A DNA stretch of 64,000 nucleotides from Flavobacterium cyclinae (GCF_021172145.1 NZ_CP089095.1:806001-870000); one strand, 5' to 3'. Positions 17,889 through 27,497 are shown, counted from the stretch's first letter. Notes: generated by a model from the letters alone, not told the origin. A program made the numbers and translations.

Positions 17889-18527
17889 ATGAAATCAAAA
17901 TCCCTATTCCTATTTGCCTTTTTTCTATTTTTTGTTCTTGGATATTCGCAGGATACCATTTCTAGGTTCAAATGGATAAGAACGGGTATTGTTATTGGTT
18001 ATGCTTCTCAAAATACTATTATTAAGCAAGATTCTGATTACACATATGAGACAATGTGTATTAAATTTTCGAATCATTTAAATTTTAGCAGAAAAAATAA
18101 ACATTCTTGGGAAATTCTGATTGAGCCAAGTTATTACAGATCCCAACATCAATTGTTAAATTACTGGTTTATAAGTCATACTGTTCCCAATGGTGATGAA
18201 TTAAGGGCTAAATTCATGCCTTTAAAATCAATGAATGAATATGTGTTAAATATTGGAATTGTTTACAGACGATATTTGGATTTAAATTCATCTGTATTTG
18301 CAACATTAAATTCGGGACCCATGTATATTGATACCGATACAGAGCGTTTGAAAAAAGGTTTTGCTTTTAGTGATATTTTTACGCTTGGATACAACTATAA
18401 ACGTAATAGAATGTCTTTTGATGCTAAGTGTGTTTTTAGACATGTATCCAACGCAGATCTTCAAATGCCAAATTTCGGACTTAATTCTGTGGGTTTTGAG
18501 TTGGGTACTTATTTTGAACTTAAATAA
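17889..18527 (+). CDS. PagL-like acyloxyacyl hydrolase (lipid A 3-O-deacylase family)
   Basis: 212 residues from ATG 17889; the in-frame TTG at 17874 would only lengthen the signal peptide. A hydrophobic signal peptide ends near GYSQ. The rest alternates beta strands with aromatic ends, as in an eight-stranded outer-membrane barrel. The last strands carry RHVSNADLQMPNFGLNS, the PagL active-site pattern with His-x-Ser-Asn and a PN-x-G-x-N segment. PagL removes the 3-O acyl chain of lipid A. A TTG-17 bp-TATTTTTG promoter at 17849-17876 would leave a very short leader. The assignment rests on one motif plus barrel character. Confidence 0.72.
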   Translation: MKSKSLFLFAFFLFFVLGYSQDTISRFKWIRTGIVIGYASQNTIIKQDSDYTYETMCIKFSNHLNFSRKNKHSWEILIEPSYYRSQHQLLNYWFISHTVPNGDELRAKFMPLKSMNEYVLNIGIVYRRYLDLNSSVFATLNSGPMYIDTDTERLKKGFAFSDIFTLGYNYKRNRMSFDAKCVFRHVSNADLQMPNFGLNSVGFELGTYFELK

Positions 18528-18530
18528 AAA

Positions 18531-18567
18531 AAATCGCAATATTTTATCATATTGCGATTTTATATTC
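18531..18567. terminator. Bidirectional terminator
   Basis: AAAATCGCAATAT pairs with ATATTGCGATTTT around a TTTATC loop, with A and T runs outside. It lies between the convergent PagL-like (+) and HtrA (-) genes. Confidence 0.88.
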
Positions 18568-18583
18568 TTTTGCCAAATATAGT

Positions 18584-19966
18584 TTACATAATTATACTGT
18601 ACATCTGACCATTTTTAGAGATAATTTGGTATCTCGCTTTTTGGTTTTCTTTCTTCGCTAAATAACTAGAAACAGTTTCCATGTCTTTTGCAGGGCGGCC
18701 ATCAATGCTAAGAATTACTGCTCCATCTAAAATGTCACTATACTCGGCATATTCTGCATTATTTACTTTTTTAATTTTGATACCTTCTTTTACATTAAAT
18801 TGTTTTTTGTCAGCTGCATCAAGATCTTCAAATTCAATTCCGTTGAATTCGTAATTTAAAATTTCTTTTTTAGTCAACTTAACAGGAAGCGTTTTTTGTT
18901 TTCCATCGCGTAAAACGGTTACTTGAATGACATCGTTAGGTCTTTTCGTATTGATGTAAGCGGATAATTCTGAGAAACTAGTAATTTTTTTATCGTCTAA
19001 TTGAACAATAATATCCCCTTTAGATACTCCAGCTTTTTCTGCACCTGAATTTTTAGTTACTTTATTAATATAAAATCCTTGAGTTTCTTTAATTCCTAAT
19101 TCTTTTGCATAATTTGAATTCAATTCACCGCCTTCAATTCCTAAAACACCGCGTTGAACGTTTCCAAATTGCATTAAATCTTCAATAATTTTTCGAGTCA
19201 AATTCGATGGAACGGCAAATGAATAACCTGCATAACTTCCTGTTGGAGAAGAAATCATGGTGTTAATTCCAACTAGTTCCCCACGTGTGTTTACTAAGGC
19301 TCCACCGCTGTTTCCAGGATTTACAGCAGCATCCGTTTGAATAAAAGATTGAATTCCGTTGTTTGATAAATTTCTAGCTTTAGCAGATACAATTCCAGCA
19401 GTAACTGTAGAATTCAAGTTATACGGATTTCCAACTGCTAAAACCCATTCGCCTACTTTAATGGCATCTGAATCACCAAAAACCACATAAGGCAATTTTT
19501 CATCAGCATCAACTTTAAGAAGTGCAATGTCCATTTTTGAATCGGTTCCAACCAATTTTGCTTTATACGATTTATTGTCGTTTAAAGTTACTTCTATTTC
19601 AGTTGCATCCTGAATAACATGATTGTTAGTAACGATATAACCATCTTCGGTAATTATCACTCCAGAACCTGTACCAATTTGCGTTTGTTCTCTTGGTCCT
19701 TGGTAGCCGTAGAAAAATTCCATTAAAGGATTACTAGGTACTCTTGATACACTAACATTTTTGACGTGAACTACAGCGTGAACTGTGTTTTCGGCAGCAG
19801 TTGTAAAATCAATATTTTCTGCTCCTAAATTTACATTTTTAGCATAATTAGGTGATGCAAGTGAAATTTTACCTGTATTATTAGGTTCTAAAAAGAATTT
19901 GTAAGCGCCTAATGTTACGGCACCACTTAACAAAGAAACCGCTAATAAACTTCCAAATTTTTTCAT
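18584..19966 (-). CDS. DegP/HtrA-family periplasmic serine protease (Do)
   Basis: 460 residues from ATG 19966 (MKKFGSLLAVSLL). The track-length start at 19987 would add MNKNEKH, which does not improve the signal peptide. The trypsin-like domain carries the triad His (GYIVTNNHVI), Asp (SKMDIALLKV) and Ser (NPGNSGGALV). PDZ1 follows (about 290-380, ETQGFYINKVTKNSGAEKAG) and a shorter PDZ2-like region ends the protein. It degrades or refolds misfolded envelope proteins. It is divergent from dapF across 125 bp. No obvious stress-sigma promoter was found. Confidence 0.94.
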   Translation of the reverse strand: MKKFGSLLAVSLLSGAVTLGAYKFFLEPNNTGKISLASPNYAKNVNLGAENIDFTTAAENTVHAVVHVKNVSVSRVPSNPLMEFFYGYQGPREQTQIGTGSGVIITEDGYIVTNNHVIQDATEIEVTLNDNKSYKAKLVGTDSKMDIALLKVDADEKLPYVVFGDSDAIKVGEWVLAVGNPYNLNSTVTAGIVSAKARNLSNNGIQSFIQTDAAVNPGNSGGALVNTRGELVGINTMISSPTGSYAGYSFAVPSNLTRKIIEDLMQFGNVQRGVLGIEGGELNSNYAKELGIKETQGFYINKVTKNSGAEKAGVSKGDIIVQLDDKKITSFSELSAYINTKRPNDVIQVTVLRDGKQKTLPVKLTKKEILNYEFNGIEFEDLDAADKKQFNVKEGIKIKKVNNAEYAEYSDILDGAVILSIDGRPAKDMETVSSYLAKKENQKARYQIISKNGQMYSIIM

Positions 19967-20091
19967 ATGTTTTTCATTTTTATTCACTCAAATTTATAAC
20001 AAAAAATATTCCATTTTATTACTTTAACGCTCGATTAACAATGTTTAACATCTTATTAATAATTCGTACTTTTGTATAAACTAATTACACA

Positions 20092-20880
20092 ATGCAACTT
20101 ACATTTTATAAATATCAAGGAACTGGAAACGATTTTGTTATGATTGACAATCGTACAGAATTTTTTCCAAAAAATAACACCAAACTTATCGAACAATTGT
20201 GTGACAGAAGATTTGGCATAGGTGGTGATGGCTTAATTTTGCTAGAAAACCATCCACAAAATGATTTTAAAATGGTCTACTATAATTCAGATGGAAACGA
20301 AAGTTCAATGTGTGGAAATGGAGGTAGATGTTTGGTCGCTTTTGCAAAACATATGGGTGTTATTGAAAATAAAGCCGAGTTTGAAGCGATTGATGGATAT
20401 CATTATGCAACGATTGATACAAATGGAATTGTAGCGTTACAAATGAAAGATGTTGATGTAATTAACCAACAAGAAAACTATACGTTTCTTAATACGGGTT
20501 CTCCTCATCATGTGCAAATAGTTAACGATTTAAAAGCCTTGGATGTAAAATCAGAAGGAGCAAAAATTCGTTATTCCGATTTGTATGGAAAAGCAGGAAG
20601 TAATGTCAATTTTGTACATCAATTGGAAAATGACATTTTTGCAGTTCGCACCTATGAGCGTGGTGTTGAAGATGAAACTTTGTCTTGTGGAACAGGCGTA
20701 ACAGCAGTTGCTATTGCGATGCATCAAACTGGAAAAACAAACAACAACATCATAGATTTAAATGTAGAAGGCGGAAAACTAAAAGTACAATTTGATGTAG
20801 ATAACGGAAAATACACTAACGTTTTCTTAATTGGACCCGCAACTTTTGTTTTTGAAGGGAAAATCATTTTAGATTTTTGA
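20092..20880 (+). CDS. dapF: Diaminopimelate epimerase
   Basis: 262 residues. It converts LL- to meso-diaminopimelate for peptidoglycan and lysine. The first catalytic Cys is in SSMCGNGGRC and the second in LSCGTGVTAVA. GTGNDFVMID near the N-terminus is the family signature. A TACTTTTG -7 element at 20067-20074 gives a short leader before the ATG. The acetyltransferase and mltG genes follow within 25 and 11 bp, so the three are probably one operon. Confidence 0.96.
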   Translation: MQLTFYKYQGTGNDFVMIDNRTEFFPKNNTKLIEQLCDRRFGIGGDGLILLENHPQNDFKMVYYNSDGNESSMCGNGGRCLVAFAKHMGVIENKAEFEAIDGYHYATIDTNGIVALQMKDVDVINQQENYTFLNTGSPHHVQIVNDLKALDVKSEGAKIRYSDLYGKAGSNVNFVHQLENDIFAVRTYERGVEDETLSCGTGVTAVAIAMHQTGKTNNNIIDLNVEGGKLKVQFDVDNGKYTNVFLIGPATFVFEGKIILDF

Positions 20881-20905
20881 ATTTGTAATTGAACTTGAAA
20901 TCGAA

Positions 20906-21436
20906 ATGATAACATTAAAAGGAACTAACATATACTTACGCGCACTTGAGCCCGAAGATTTAGAGTTTATCTATGCGATAGAAAACAATGAATCCATTTG
21001 GGATGTGAGTAATACGCAAACCCCATATAGTCGATTTTTGATTCGACAGTATTTAGAAAATGCACATCAAGACATCTATGAGGCAAAACAATTACGATTA
21101 GCAATTTGTTTAAACGATACCTTTGAAGCAGTAGGTTTGATTGATTTATTTGATTTTGATCCTAAAAATAACAGGGCTGGAGTAGGAATTGTAATTTCAA
21201 ATGAAGCCAAACGAAATTCAGGAATAGGTTCAGAAGCTTTAGAACTTGTAATTCATTATGCATTTAATCAATTGCAATTGCATCAATTATATGCAAATAT
21301 TGGCTCAAAAAATGATATTAGTATTTCCCTTTTTACTAAATTTGGCTTTGAAAAAATTGGAGTAAAAAAAGATTGGAATAAAATCAATCATCAATATGAA
21401 GACGAGTTGTTATTTCAATTAATTAATCAACATTAA
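20906..21436 (+). CDS. GNAT family N-acetyltransferase (RimJ/SpeG type)
   Basis: 176 residues. The N-terminus NIYLRALEPEDLEFIY is typical of Acetyltransf_3 members. The acetyl-CoA-binding segment corresponds to NRAGVGIVISNEAKRNSGIG, and the C-terminal YANIGSKNDISISLFTKFGFE is the usual final strand-helix. Relatives acetylate spermidine or protein N-termini; the substrate cannot be inferred. It sits between dapF and mltG with short gaps. Confidence 0.88.
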   Translation: MITLKGTNIYLRALEPEDLEFIYAIENNESIWDVSNTQTPYSRFLIRQYLENAHQDIYEAKQLRLAICLNDTFEAVGLIDLFDFDPKNNRAGVGIVISNEAKRNSGIGSEALELVIHYAFNQLQLHQLYANIGSKNDISISLFTKFGFEKIGVKKDWNKINHQYEDELLFQLINQH

Positions 21437-21447
21437 ATCGAATTTTC

Positions 21448-22488
21448 TTGAACATTAAAAAACTTATTTCAATAGTAGCGGTAGCTGGTATTGTAATTGC
21501 AACTATTTTAGGGGTTTATGTTTACTTTAAGGCTTTTACGCCGAATACACAATTTGCCCAAGATGAGGTGTTTGTTTATGTGCCAACAGGAGCTTCTTAC
21601 GAAGAAGTTAAAGAAATGATTGCGCCTTTAGTTAAAGACATTGATAAATTTGATTTTGTTGCTTCTTCAAGAAATTATTCTGCCAATGTAAAACCTGGAA
21701 AGTTTTTATTTAAAAAAGACATGACCAGTTTTGATATGGTTAGAAGCTTGCGACTAAACGTTCCGGTAAAAGTAGCTTTCAATAATCAAGAAACATTAGG
21801 AAAGTTAGTGCAAAGACTTGCTACACAATTAGAGCCAGATAGTTTAAAATTAGAAGTAGCCTTTACTAATACTCCATTTATGGAAGAAAATGGCTTAACT
21901 GAAGAAACAGTTTTAGCTCTTTTTATTCCGAATACGTATGAGTTTTATTGGAATACAAAAGCCGAAAAAATTGCCCAAAAATTAGCAAAAGAATATCAGA
22001 TTTTTTGGAATGCACAACGTTTAGAAAAAGCAAAAGCTTTAGGATTGACTCCTATTCAGGTTTACACTTTAGCTTCAATTGTACATAAAGAAACAGCAAA
22101 AGTTGATGAAAGACCAACGGTGGCCGGAGTTTACTTAAACCGTTTGAATCAAGATATGCCGTTACAGGCTGATCCAACTGTAATTTTTGCCTTAAAGAAA
22201 CGATCTGGTGATTTTGATCAAGAAATTAAACGCGTTTTTTACAATGACTTGCGAATTAATTCGCCTTATAATACTTATATAAATAAAGGATTACCACCTG
22301 GACCAATTGCAATGCCAGATGTTTCAGCTATTGATGCGGTATTAAATGCAGAAAAGCATGATTATATTTATTTTTGTGCTAATCCCGATAAACCTGGATA
22401 TCACGCTTTTGCATCCAGTTATGAAGCTCATCAAGTAAACGCAAAAAAATATGCTGATTGGGTTTCCAAACTAGGTATTGAACGTTAA
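21448..22488 (+). CDS. mltG: Endolytic murein transglycosylase MltG
   Basis: 346 residues from TTG 21448 (MNIKKLISIV). One N-terminal transmembrane helix (about 7-28) precedes a LysM-like region and the YceG domain. Catalytic Glu is in TLASIVHKETAK, and RPTVAGVYLNRL, LQADPTVIFAL, INSPYNTYINKGLPPGPI are the family signatures. It cleaves nascent glycan strands at the inner membrane and thereby limits their length. It ends the dapF run. Confidence 0.95.
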   Translation: MNIKKLISIVAVAGIVIATILGVYVYFKAFTPNTQFAQDEVFVYVPTGASYEEVKEMIAPLVKDIDKFDFVASSRNYSANVKPGKFLFKKDMTSFDMVRSLRLNVPVKVAFNNQETLGKLVQRLATQLEPDSLKLEVAFTNTPFMEENGLTEETVLALFIPNTYEFYWNTKAEKIAQKLAKEYQIFWNAQRLEKAKALGLTPIQVYTLASIVHKETAKVDERPTVAGVYLNRLNQDMPLQADPTVIFALKKRSGDFDQEIKRVFYNDLRINSPYNTYINKGLPPGPIAMPDVSAIDAVLNAEKHDYIYFCANPDKPGYHAFASSYEAHQVNAKKYADWVSKLGIER

Positions 22489-22567
22489 TTTTTTGTAACA
22501 AATTCCCGAACCTTCGAGATTGGGATTTTTTGTGGAATTTAAATCAATATTTGAAATTTTAATACTA

Positions 22568-23515
22568 ATGAAACTTTTTCGGTTCAAATCAAATTTTAAA
22601 TGTTGGTTGTTTATAAGAAATAAATTCTTATTGATTCTTTTTGGATCTTTATTTTCTCAAGCACAATCGGATATCAATACCTTCTTAAAACCTTCTGATA
22701 CTTTAAATAAGGCTAGAAGGACTGGAGTTTATGTAGGTGAATCTATTGCTTTGGGAGCTACTTTAATTGGTTTGAATCAAATTTGGTACAAAGATTATCC
22801 GCAAACTAATTTTCATTTTATAAATGATAACAACCAATGGATGCAAATGGACAAATTAGGTCATATGTATTCCACATATCATATTGGAAGAGTAGGGGCA
22901 GAAATGCTGGCTTGGAGCGGTGCACCAAGGAAAGAGCAATTAATTTATGGTTCAACACTAGGTTTAGGTTTTTTAACAATAGTTGAGGTTTTTGATGGGT
23001 ATTCACAAGAATGGGGTGCTTCCTCTGGAGATATTATTGCTAATTTTTCAGGGACTGCTTTATATGTTTCTCAAGAATTACTTTGGAAAGAACAACGTAT
23101 AATTCCAAAGTTTTCATTTCATCAAACAAGTTTTGCTGCAAATAGGCCAGAAACACTTGGGTCATCGTTCAACGAACAAATTTTAAAAGATTATAACGGT
23201 CAAACCTATTGGTTTTCGTTTAATATTCATTCATTTACAAAAGATTCGTTTTTTCCCAAATGGTTAAATTTAGCAATTGGTTATGGTGCTGATGGTATGC
23301 TTTATGGAGATGAAACGGAAGCTTTTGCTAATGCTATTTATCAAAATTCTTATCGACAATTTTATTTAAGTTTTGATGTAGACTTAACGAAAATTAGTAC
23401 AAAATCTCATTTTTTGAAGACTTTATTTTCTGTTTTTAACACAATAAAAATTCCGGCACCAACTTTGCAATACGATGATTATAACGGAGTTAAAGGGCAC
23501 TTCATGTACTTTTGA
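22568..23515 (+). CDS. DUF2279 family lipoprotein-like/outer envelope protein
   Basis: 315 residues from ATG 22568. The in-frame ATG at 22520 adds residues that are not signal-like. A basic stretch and hydrophobic segment (KFLLILFGSLFSQAQ) form a signal peptide. The DUF2279 core (YfiM-like) includes QMDKLGHMYSTYHIGR, LGLGFLTIVEVFDGYSQEWG and SSGDIIANFSGTALY, with conserved His and Asp/Glu residues in membrane-hugging helices. The function is unknown. It is read in the same direction as mltG but 80 bp away. Confidence 0.85.
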   Translation: MKLFRFKSNFKCWLFIRNKFLLILFGSLFSQAQSDINTFLKPSDTLNKARRTGVYVGESIALGATLIGLNQIWYKDYPQTNFHFINDNNQWMQMDKLGHMYSTYHIGRVGAEMLAWSGAPRKEQLIYGSTLGLGFLTIVEVFDGYSQEWGASSGDIIANFSGTALYVSQELLWKEQRIIPKFSFHQTSFAANRPETLGSSFNEQILKDYNGQTYWFSFNIHSFTKDSFFPKWLNLAIGYGADGMLYGDETEAFANAIYQNSYRQFYLSFDVDLTKISTKSHFLKTLFSVFNTIKIPAPTLQYDDYNGVKGHFMYF

Positions 23516-23556
23516 AATTATTAACATGCTGTAAATCAATATAATAATTTTTTTTG

Positions 23557-23564
23557 TATATTTG
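23557..23564 (+). promoter_or_regulatory. TAnnTTTG -7 element before the 214-residue gene
   Basis: TATATTTG matches the Bacteroidetes -7 consensus exactly and lies 47 bp before the ATG at 23611. I see no TTG -33 box at the usual spacing. Confidence 0.5.
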
Positions 23565-23610
23565 CGCCGGTAATTTCAGATGGGTGACAGACGCTGAGAA
23601 ATAACAATTC

Positions 23611-24255
23611 ATGATAAATAAAAGGTCGTATTTTATAGGATTGACACTCCTAGTTTTAATTGTTTCTTCGGGTTTTATAAGCTTTAAAGAAGAAAAAATA
23701 GAAGGTTTTCATTTGTCTAATTACGAAGGGATTAAATACCACGTGCCAAATGAATATGAAAGTGAAGAAGAAATTTTGATTAAAGTTCCTCAAGTAGGTA
23801 AATCATTTGCTGGGTTTGCTCAAAAAATGGCCTACAAAGAGTCAAGAGGAATACTACATTTGGTTAATCCCTATGGATATATGGGTAAATACCAATTTGG
23901 AAGAAGTACACTACGAACTGTAGGTATTTATGATTTTCAAGAGTTTTTACGTAATGCTAAATGGCAAGATGAGGCTTTTAAAGCTTTAATTGCAAGAAAT
24001 AAATGGGAATTACGTAAAGAAATTCCAAAATATACAGGGAGAGTAATTAATGGTGTAGAAATTACAGAATCAGGATTAATAGCTGCTGCTCACTTAGGAG
24101 GTGCAAGTTCAGTAAAAAAATACTTGAGAAGTAATGGTCGTAGTGGATTCAAAGATGGATTTGGAACATCATTATCAAGCTACATCAGAAAATTTTCAAA
24201 TTACGATATTTCGCACATCAAAGCAGATGCAAATGCTAAAGTAGATTTAGAGTAA
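23611..24255 (+). CDS. Secreted lysozyme-fold-like protein (putative peptidoglycan-acting)
   Basis: 214 residues with an N-terminal hydrophobic segment (FIGLTLLVLIVSSGFI) that is a signal peptide or anchor. From about residue 68 there is a lysozyme/transglycosylase-like pattern: MAYKESRGILHLVNPYGYMG gives a Glu and Ser-x-Gly, then GKYQFGRSTL matches the G-x-YQ motif, and SGLIAAAHLGGASSVKKYL is the C-terminal helix. I infer that it cleaves or binds peptidoglycan; such flavobacterial proteins are often annotated LysM-like although no LysM motif is visible here. The enzymatic role is unproven. Confidence 0.62.
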   Translation: MINKRSYFIGLTLLVLIVSSGFISFKEEKIEGFHLSNYEGIKYHVPNEYESEEEILIKVPQVGKSFAGFAQKMAYKESRGILHLVNPYGYMGKYQFGRSTLRTVGIYDFQEFLRNAKWQDEAFKALIARNKWELRKEIPKYTGRVINGVEITESGLIAAAHLGGASSVKKYLRSNGRSGFKDGFGTSLSSYIRKFSNYDISHIKADANAKVDLE

Positions 24256-24257
24256 TT

Positions 24258-24992
24258 TTATACTTTATGGATTATAAAAATACTAGGTCGGTTATGTAAA
24301 TCGGCCTTTTCTTTTTTCCATTGATTTACAGTTTTGGTTTTGATGAATTCGGTAGGTAATGTAATATCACAAGCCACACATAAAAGTGTATTAGGTTGTA
24401 ATATTTGTAATAAATCTTCCATCAATTTATTATTTCTATAAGGCGTTTCAATAAACAATTGGGATTGATTTTTATCTTGAGACAAACGTTCGAAATTTTT
24501 CAAAGCTTGTTTTTTATCGTTTTTGTCGATAGGTAAATAACCGTTAAAAGCAAAACTTTGTCCATTCATACCGCTTGCCATTAGTGCTAATAAAATAGAA
24601 CTAGGTCCCACCAATGGTACTACTTGAATACCTTTTTCATGAGCCAGTTTTACAATAACAGCACCTGGGTCTGCAACTCCTGGACAGCCAGATTCACTCA
24701 TTAATCCAATGTTTTTACCATTTAATAAAGGTTGGATAAACTCGTTATGTTCAGAAAAATCAGTGTGTTTATTAAGAACCGAAATCTTTAACTCGGGTTG
24801 TTTTTTTTCGGGATGAATGCTTTTGATGAATTTTCGAGCTGTTTTTTCGTTTTCAACAATATAATAATCTACGAAATCGATGGTTCTTTTTATGGTTTGT
24901 GGCAAAACATCTTCAGGTGCTACTGTTGTTTCTCCTGGATTAGATAAAGTAATTGGAATTAAATACAGTTTGCCTAAAGAAGTTGATTTCAT
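24258..24992 (-). CDS. RsmI-like tetrapyrrole-methylase family SAM methyltransferase
   Basis: 244 residues from ATG 24992 (MKSTSLGKLYLIP), 5 bp after the preceding stop. Alternative start 25028 lies inside the phosphatase gene. Motifs of the RsmI/TP-methylase fold are VGPSSILLALMASGMNG, MSESGCPGVADPGA (SAM-binding Gly-rich loop) and FIETPYRNNKL. RsmI methylates the 2'-O of C1402 in 16S rRNA, but this is a shorter relative common in Bacteroidetes, so the target is uncertain. Confidence 0.85.
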   Translation of the reverse strand: MKSTSLGKLYLIPITLSNPGETTVAPEDVLPQTIKRTIDFVDYYIVENEKTARKFIKSIHPEKKQPELKISVLNKHTDFSEHNEFIQPLLNGKNIGLMSESGCPGVADPGAVIVKLAHEKGIQVVPLVGPSSILLALMASGMNGQSFAFNGYLPIDKNDKKQALKNFERLSQDKNQSQLFIETPYRNNKLMEDLLQILQPNTLLCVACDITLPTEFIKTKTVNQWKKEKADLHNRPSIFIIHKV

Positions 24993-24996
24993 GATA

Positions 24997-25452
24997 TTAT
25001 CGGTTAAGGTTTCTTGCAATTTCCTCACAAGCTTGGTCTAACATGTCAAAAACGTTTTCAAATCCATCTTGACCACCATAATAAGGGTCTGGAACATCGA
25101 CGTTTTCATTTGGAAAAATTTCGTTTAAAATGAGCTTGACCTTTGATTTTGCTTCTTCATTTGGAGCTAAAGCCAAAACATCCTTGTAATTAGAATTATC
25201 CATTACAAAAATATGGTCAAAAGTGTCAAAATCACTTCTTTTAAATTGTCTAGCTCTTTGATTGGTGATATCTAATCCTCTACTTTTAGCAGTTGAAATC
25301 GAACGTTTATCGGGTAATTCGCCTGCATGCCAACCACCAGTTCCGGCAGAATCTACAATAAAATCGTTAGAAAGTTTAGAGCGCATGATACCTTCTGCCA
25401 AAGGAGAACGGCAAATATTTCCTAAGCAAACCATTAAGATTTTTGTAGCCAT
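24997..25452 (-). CDS. Low-molecular-weight protein-tyrosine phosphatase
   Basis: 151 residues. The P-loop VCLGNICRSPLAEG at residues 8-21 contains the nucleophilic Cys and Arg of the C(X)5R(S/T) motif. The general-acid Asp is in VPDPYYGG near residue 120. It hydrolyses phosphotyrosine or small aryl phosphates in the cytoplasm. It follows dnaA by 3 bp and precedes the RsmI-like gene by 4 bp, so the three appear to form one operon. Confidence 0.94.
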   Translation of the reverse strand: MATKILMVCLGNICRSPLAEGIMRSKLSNDFIVDSAGTGGWHAGELPDKRSISTAKSRGLDITNQRARQFKRSDFDTFDHIFVMDNSNYKDVLALAPNEEAKSKVKLILNEIFPNENVDVPDPYYGGQDGFENVFDMLDQACEEIARNLNR

Positions 25453-25455
25453 GAA

Positions 25456-26883
25456 TTATAGCGATAACTTCTTGTTGATATCGTCAACAAATTTACGGAA
25501 TTGTTTGTCAGTAGTTACTAAGTTGTCAACTGTTTTGCAAGCATGTAATACCGTTGCGTGGTCTCTGTCTCCAATTTGCGAGCCAATGTTAGCCAAAGAA
25601 GCTTTTGTAAATTTCTTAGCGAAGAACATGGCTAATTGTCTAGCTTGTACTACGTGACGTTTTCTAGTTTTAGACTGTAACGTTTCAACATCCAATTGGA
25701 AATAATCCGAAACTATTTTCTGGATATAATCAATTGAAATTTCACGTTTTACGTTTTTAACGAATTTCTCAACTACTTGTTTTGCTAAATCAATAGTAAC
25801 TTCACGTTTATTGAAAGAAGATTGAGCAATCAAAGAAATGATAGCGCCTTCTAATTCACGAACATTAGTTTTAATGTTTTTAGCTACATATTCAATAATT
25901 TCATCTGGCATTTCTACTCCGTCACGGAATAAAATGTTTTTCAAAATTGAAATACGCGTTTCATAGTCAGGTTGGTGTAATTCTGCTGATAATCCCCATT
26001 TGAAACGAGATAGTAAGCGTTGCTCAATATCTTGCATATCAACAGGAGCTTTGTCAGAAGTTAGAATTACTTGTTTTCCGTTTTGGTGTAAATGATTGAA
26101 GATGTGGAAAAATACATCTTGTGTTCCTGATTTACCTGATAAGAATTGAACGTCGTCAATAATCAAAACATCAATTAATTGATAGAAATGAATAAAGTCG
26201 TTACGTGTGTTTTTCTTAACGGAATCAATATATTGTTGGGTGAATATTTCAGCCGAAATATACAACACGGTTTTTTCTGGATATTTATCTTTGATTTCAA
26301 CCCCAATAGCATGAGCTAAATGCGTTTTTCCTAATCCAACACCACCAAAAATTAATAATGGATTGAAAGAGGTTCCGCCTGGTTTATTAGCTACTGCCAT
26401 ACCTGCGCTTCTTGCTAAACGATTTGAATCTCCTTCAAGGAAATTGTCAAAGCTGTAATTAGCATTTAATTGCGATTCGATTTTTAAATTTCGAATTCCA
26501 GGGATAATAAATGGGTTTTTTAATTCTGGATTTTTGTTCACAATTGGTACGTCAACTTCTTGAGGTTTTACCGCTGTTCTGTTGTAACTTGGTATTTGCT
26601 CAGTAAATGGAAGTTTATTACCATAAGTGTTTTCCATTTTAATTTTATACAATAACTTTGCACTTGGTCCAAGTTCTTTAGTTAAAGCAACTTTTAATAA
26701 TTTCACATAGTGTTCTTCTAGCCATTCGTAGAAGAATTTACTTGGAACTTGAATTGATAATGCATTATCTTTTAACTCCACAGATTGTATGGGTTCAAAC
26801 CAAGTTTTATAAGCTTGATCTTGAATGTTGTCTTTTATGAAAGACAGACAGTTATTCCATACCGATTGCGCAGTTTTAGTCAT
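25456..26883 (-). CDS. dnaA: Chromosomal replication initiator DnaA
   Basis: 475 residues. Domain I is at about 1-80. The AAA+ domain starts with YSFDNFLEGDSNRLA; Walker A is GGVGLGKTHL and Walker B is DVLIIDDVQFLSG. Sensor II lies in NVRELEGAI. Domain IV ends with the DnaA-box-binding signature GDRDHATVLHACKTV. It melts the origin and loads DnaB. Together with parAB 23 kb away it suggests that the window is near the origin. The 203 bp upstream contain A/T homopolymer runs but no TTATCCACA-like DnaA box that I could see. Confidence 0.98.
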   Translation of the reverse strand: MTKTAQSVWNNCLSFIKDNIQDQAYKTWFEPIQSVELKDNALSIQVPSKFFYEWLEEHYVKLLKVALTKELGPSAKLLYKIKMENTYGNKLPFTEQIPSYNRTAVKPQEVDVPIVNKNPELKNPFIIPGIRNLKIESQLNANYSFDNFLEGDSNRLARSAGMAVANKPGGTSFNPLLIFGGVGLGKTHLAHAIGVEIKDKYPEKTVLYISAEIFTQQYIDSVKKNTRNDFIHFYQLIDVLIIDDVQFLSGKSGTQDVFFHIFNHLHQNGKQVILTSDKAPVDMQDIEQRLLSRFKWGLSAELHQPDYETRISILKNILFRDGVEMPDEIIEYVAKNIKTNVRELEGAIISLIAQSSFNKREVTIDLAKQVVEKFVKNVKREISIDYIQKIVSDYFQLDVETLQSKTRKRHVVQARQLAMFFAKKFTKASLANIGSQIGDRDHATVLHACKTVDNLVTTDKQFRKFVDDINKKLSL

Positions 26884-27086
26884 GAATTCAATTAATTATT
26901 ACTAGTTTATTTTAACTTTGTACAGGTTACAAGTTAGTAAAGAATGAATATTCCTTACTTAATGTTTGGGATAGCAAATATGTGAACAATTTTTTTTAAA
27001 AAAAATTTTTTTGCTATTGATTTTTTAAAAAAAAAATTGTAAAGCTATTTCGGGTTTAATTAATGTTAATTTAATATAGATTTAAT

Positions 27087-27497
27087 ATGAGAGAATATCA
27101 ATTTCAAGTTCGTGTGCGATATGCTGAAACGGATCAAATGGGAGTGGTTTATCATGGTAATTATGCACAGTATTTTGAGATGGGACGCGTGGAATGGCTA
27201 AGAAATCTAGGGGTTTCTTATAAATGGATGGAAGAAAACGGTGTTATGCTTCCGGTAGTTTCGTTAACAATGAATTATAAGAAACCGGCTCGTTATGATG
27301 ATTTGTTAACCGTTAAGACAATATTAAAAAGTCAGACTTCTGTGAAGATAGAATTTGACTACGAAATCTATAATGAAGCTAATGAGTTATTAACAACAGG
27401 TTACTCCATGTTGGTGTTTGTTGACATGAAATCGGGTCGTCCAATGTTGCCTCCAAGTTATGTTTCAGAGAAGATAAATTCGTTTCTTGAAGTTTAA
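27087..27497 (+). CDS. Acyl-CoA thioesterase, 4HBT (YbgC/hotdog) family
   Basis: 136 residues. VRYAETDQMGVVYHGNYAQY carries the catalytic Asp of the 4HBT motif, followed by the ...F-x-x-x-R-x-E-W-L-R helix. Size and motif are typical of YbgC/FadM hotdog thioesterases that hydrolyse acyl-CoA esters. It is divergent from dnaA and its stop overlaps the convergent YigZ-type gene by 4 bp. Confidence 0.92.
   Translation: MREYQFQVRVRYAETDQMGVVYHGNYAQYFEMGRVEWLRNLGVSYKWMEENGVMLPVVSLTMNYKKPARYDDLLTVKTILKSQTSVKIEFDYEIYNEANELLTTGYSMLVFVDMKSGRPMLPPSYVSEKINSFLEV

Noticed and set aside
23565..23610. Riboswitch-like leader (…GACGCTGAGA…) before the 214-residue gene
   Set aside because: A CTGAGA string recalls the TPP element, but the rest of the structure is missing and the gene is unrelated to thiamine.
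26884..27086. Replication origin beside dnaA
   Set aside because: The region has A/T homopolymer runs, but I could not find TTATCCACA-like DnaA boxes, so I do not call oriC here.
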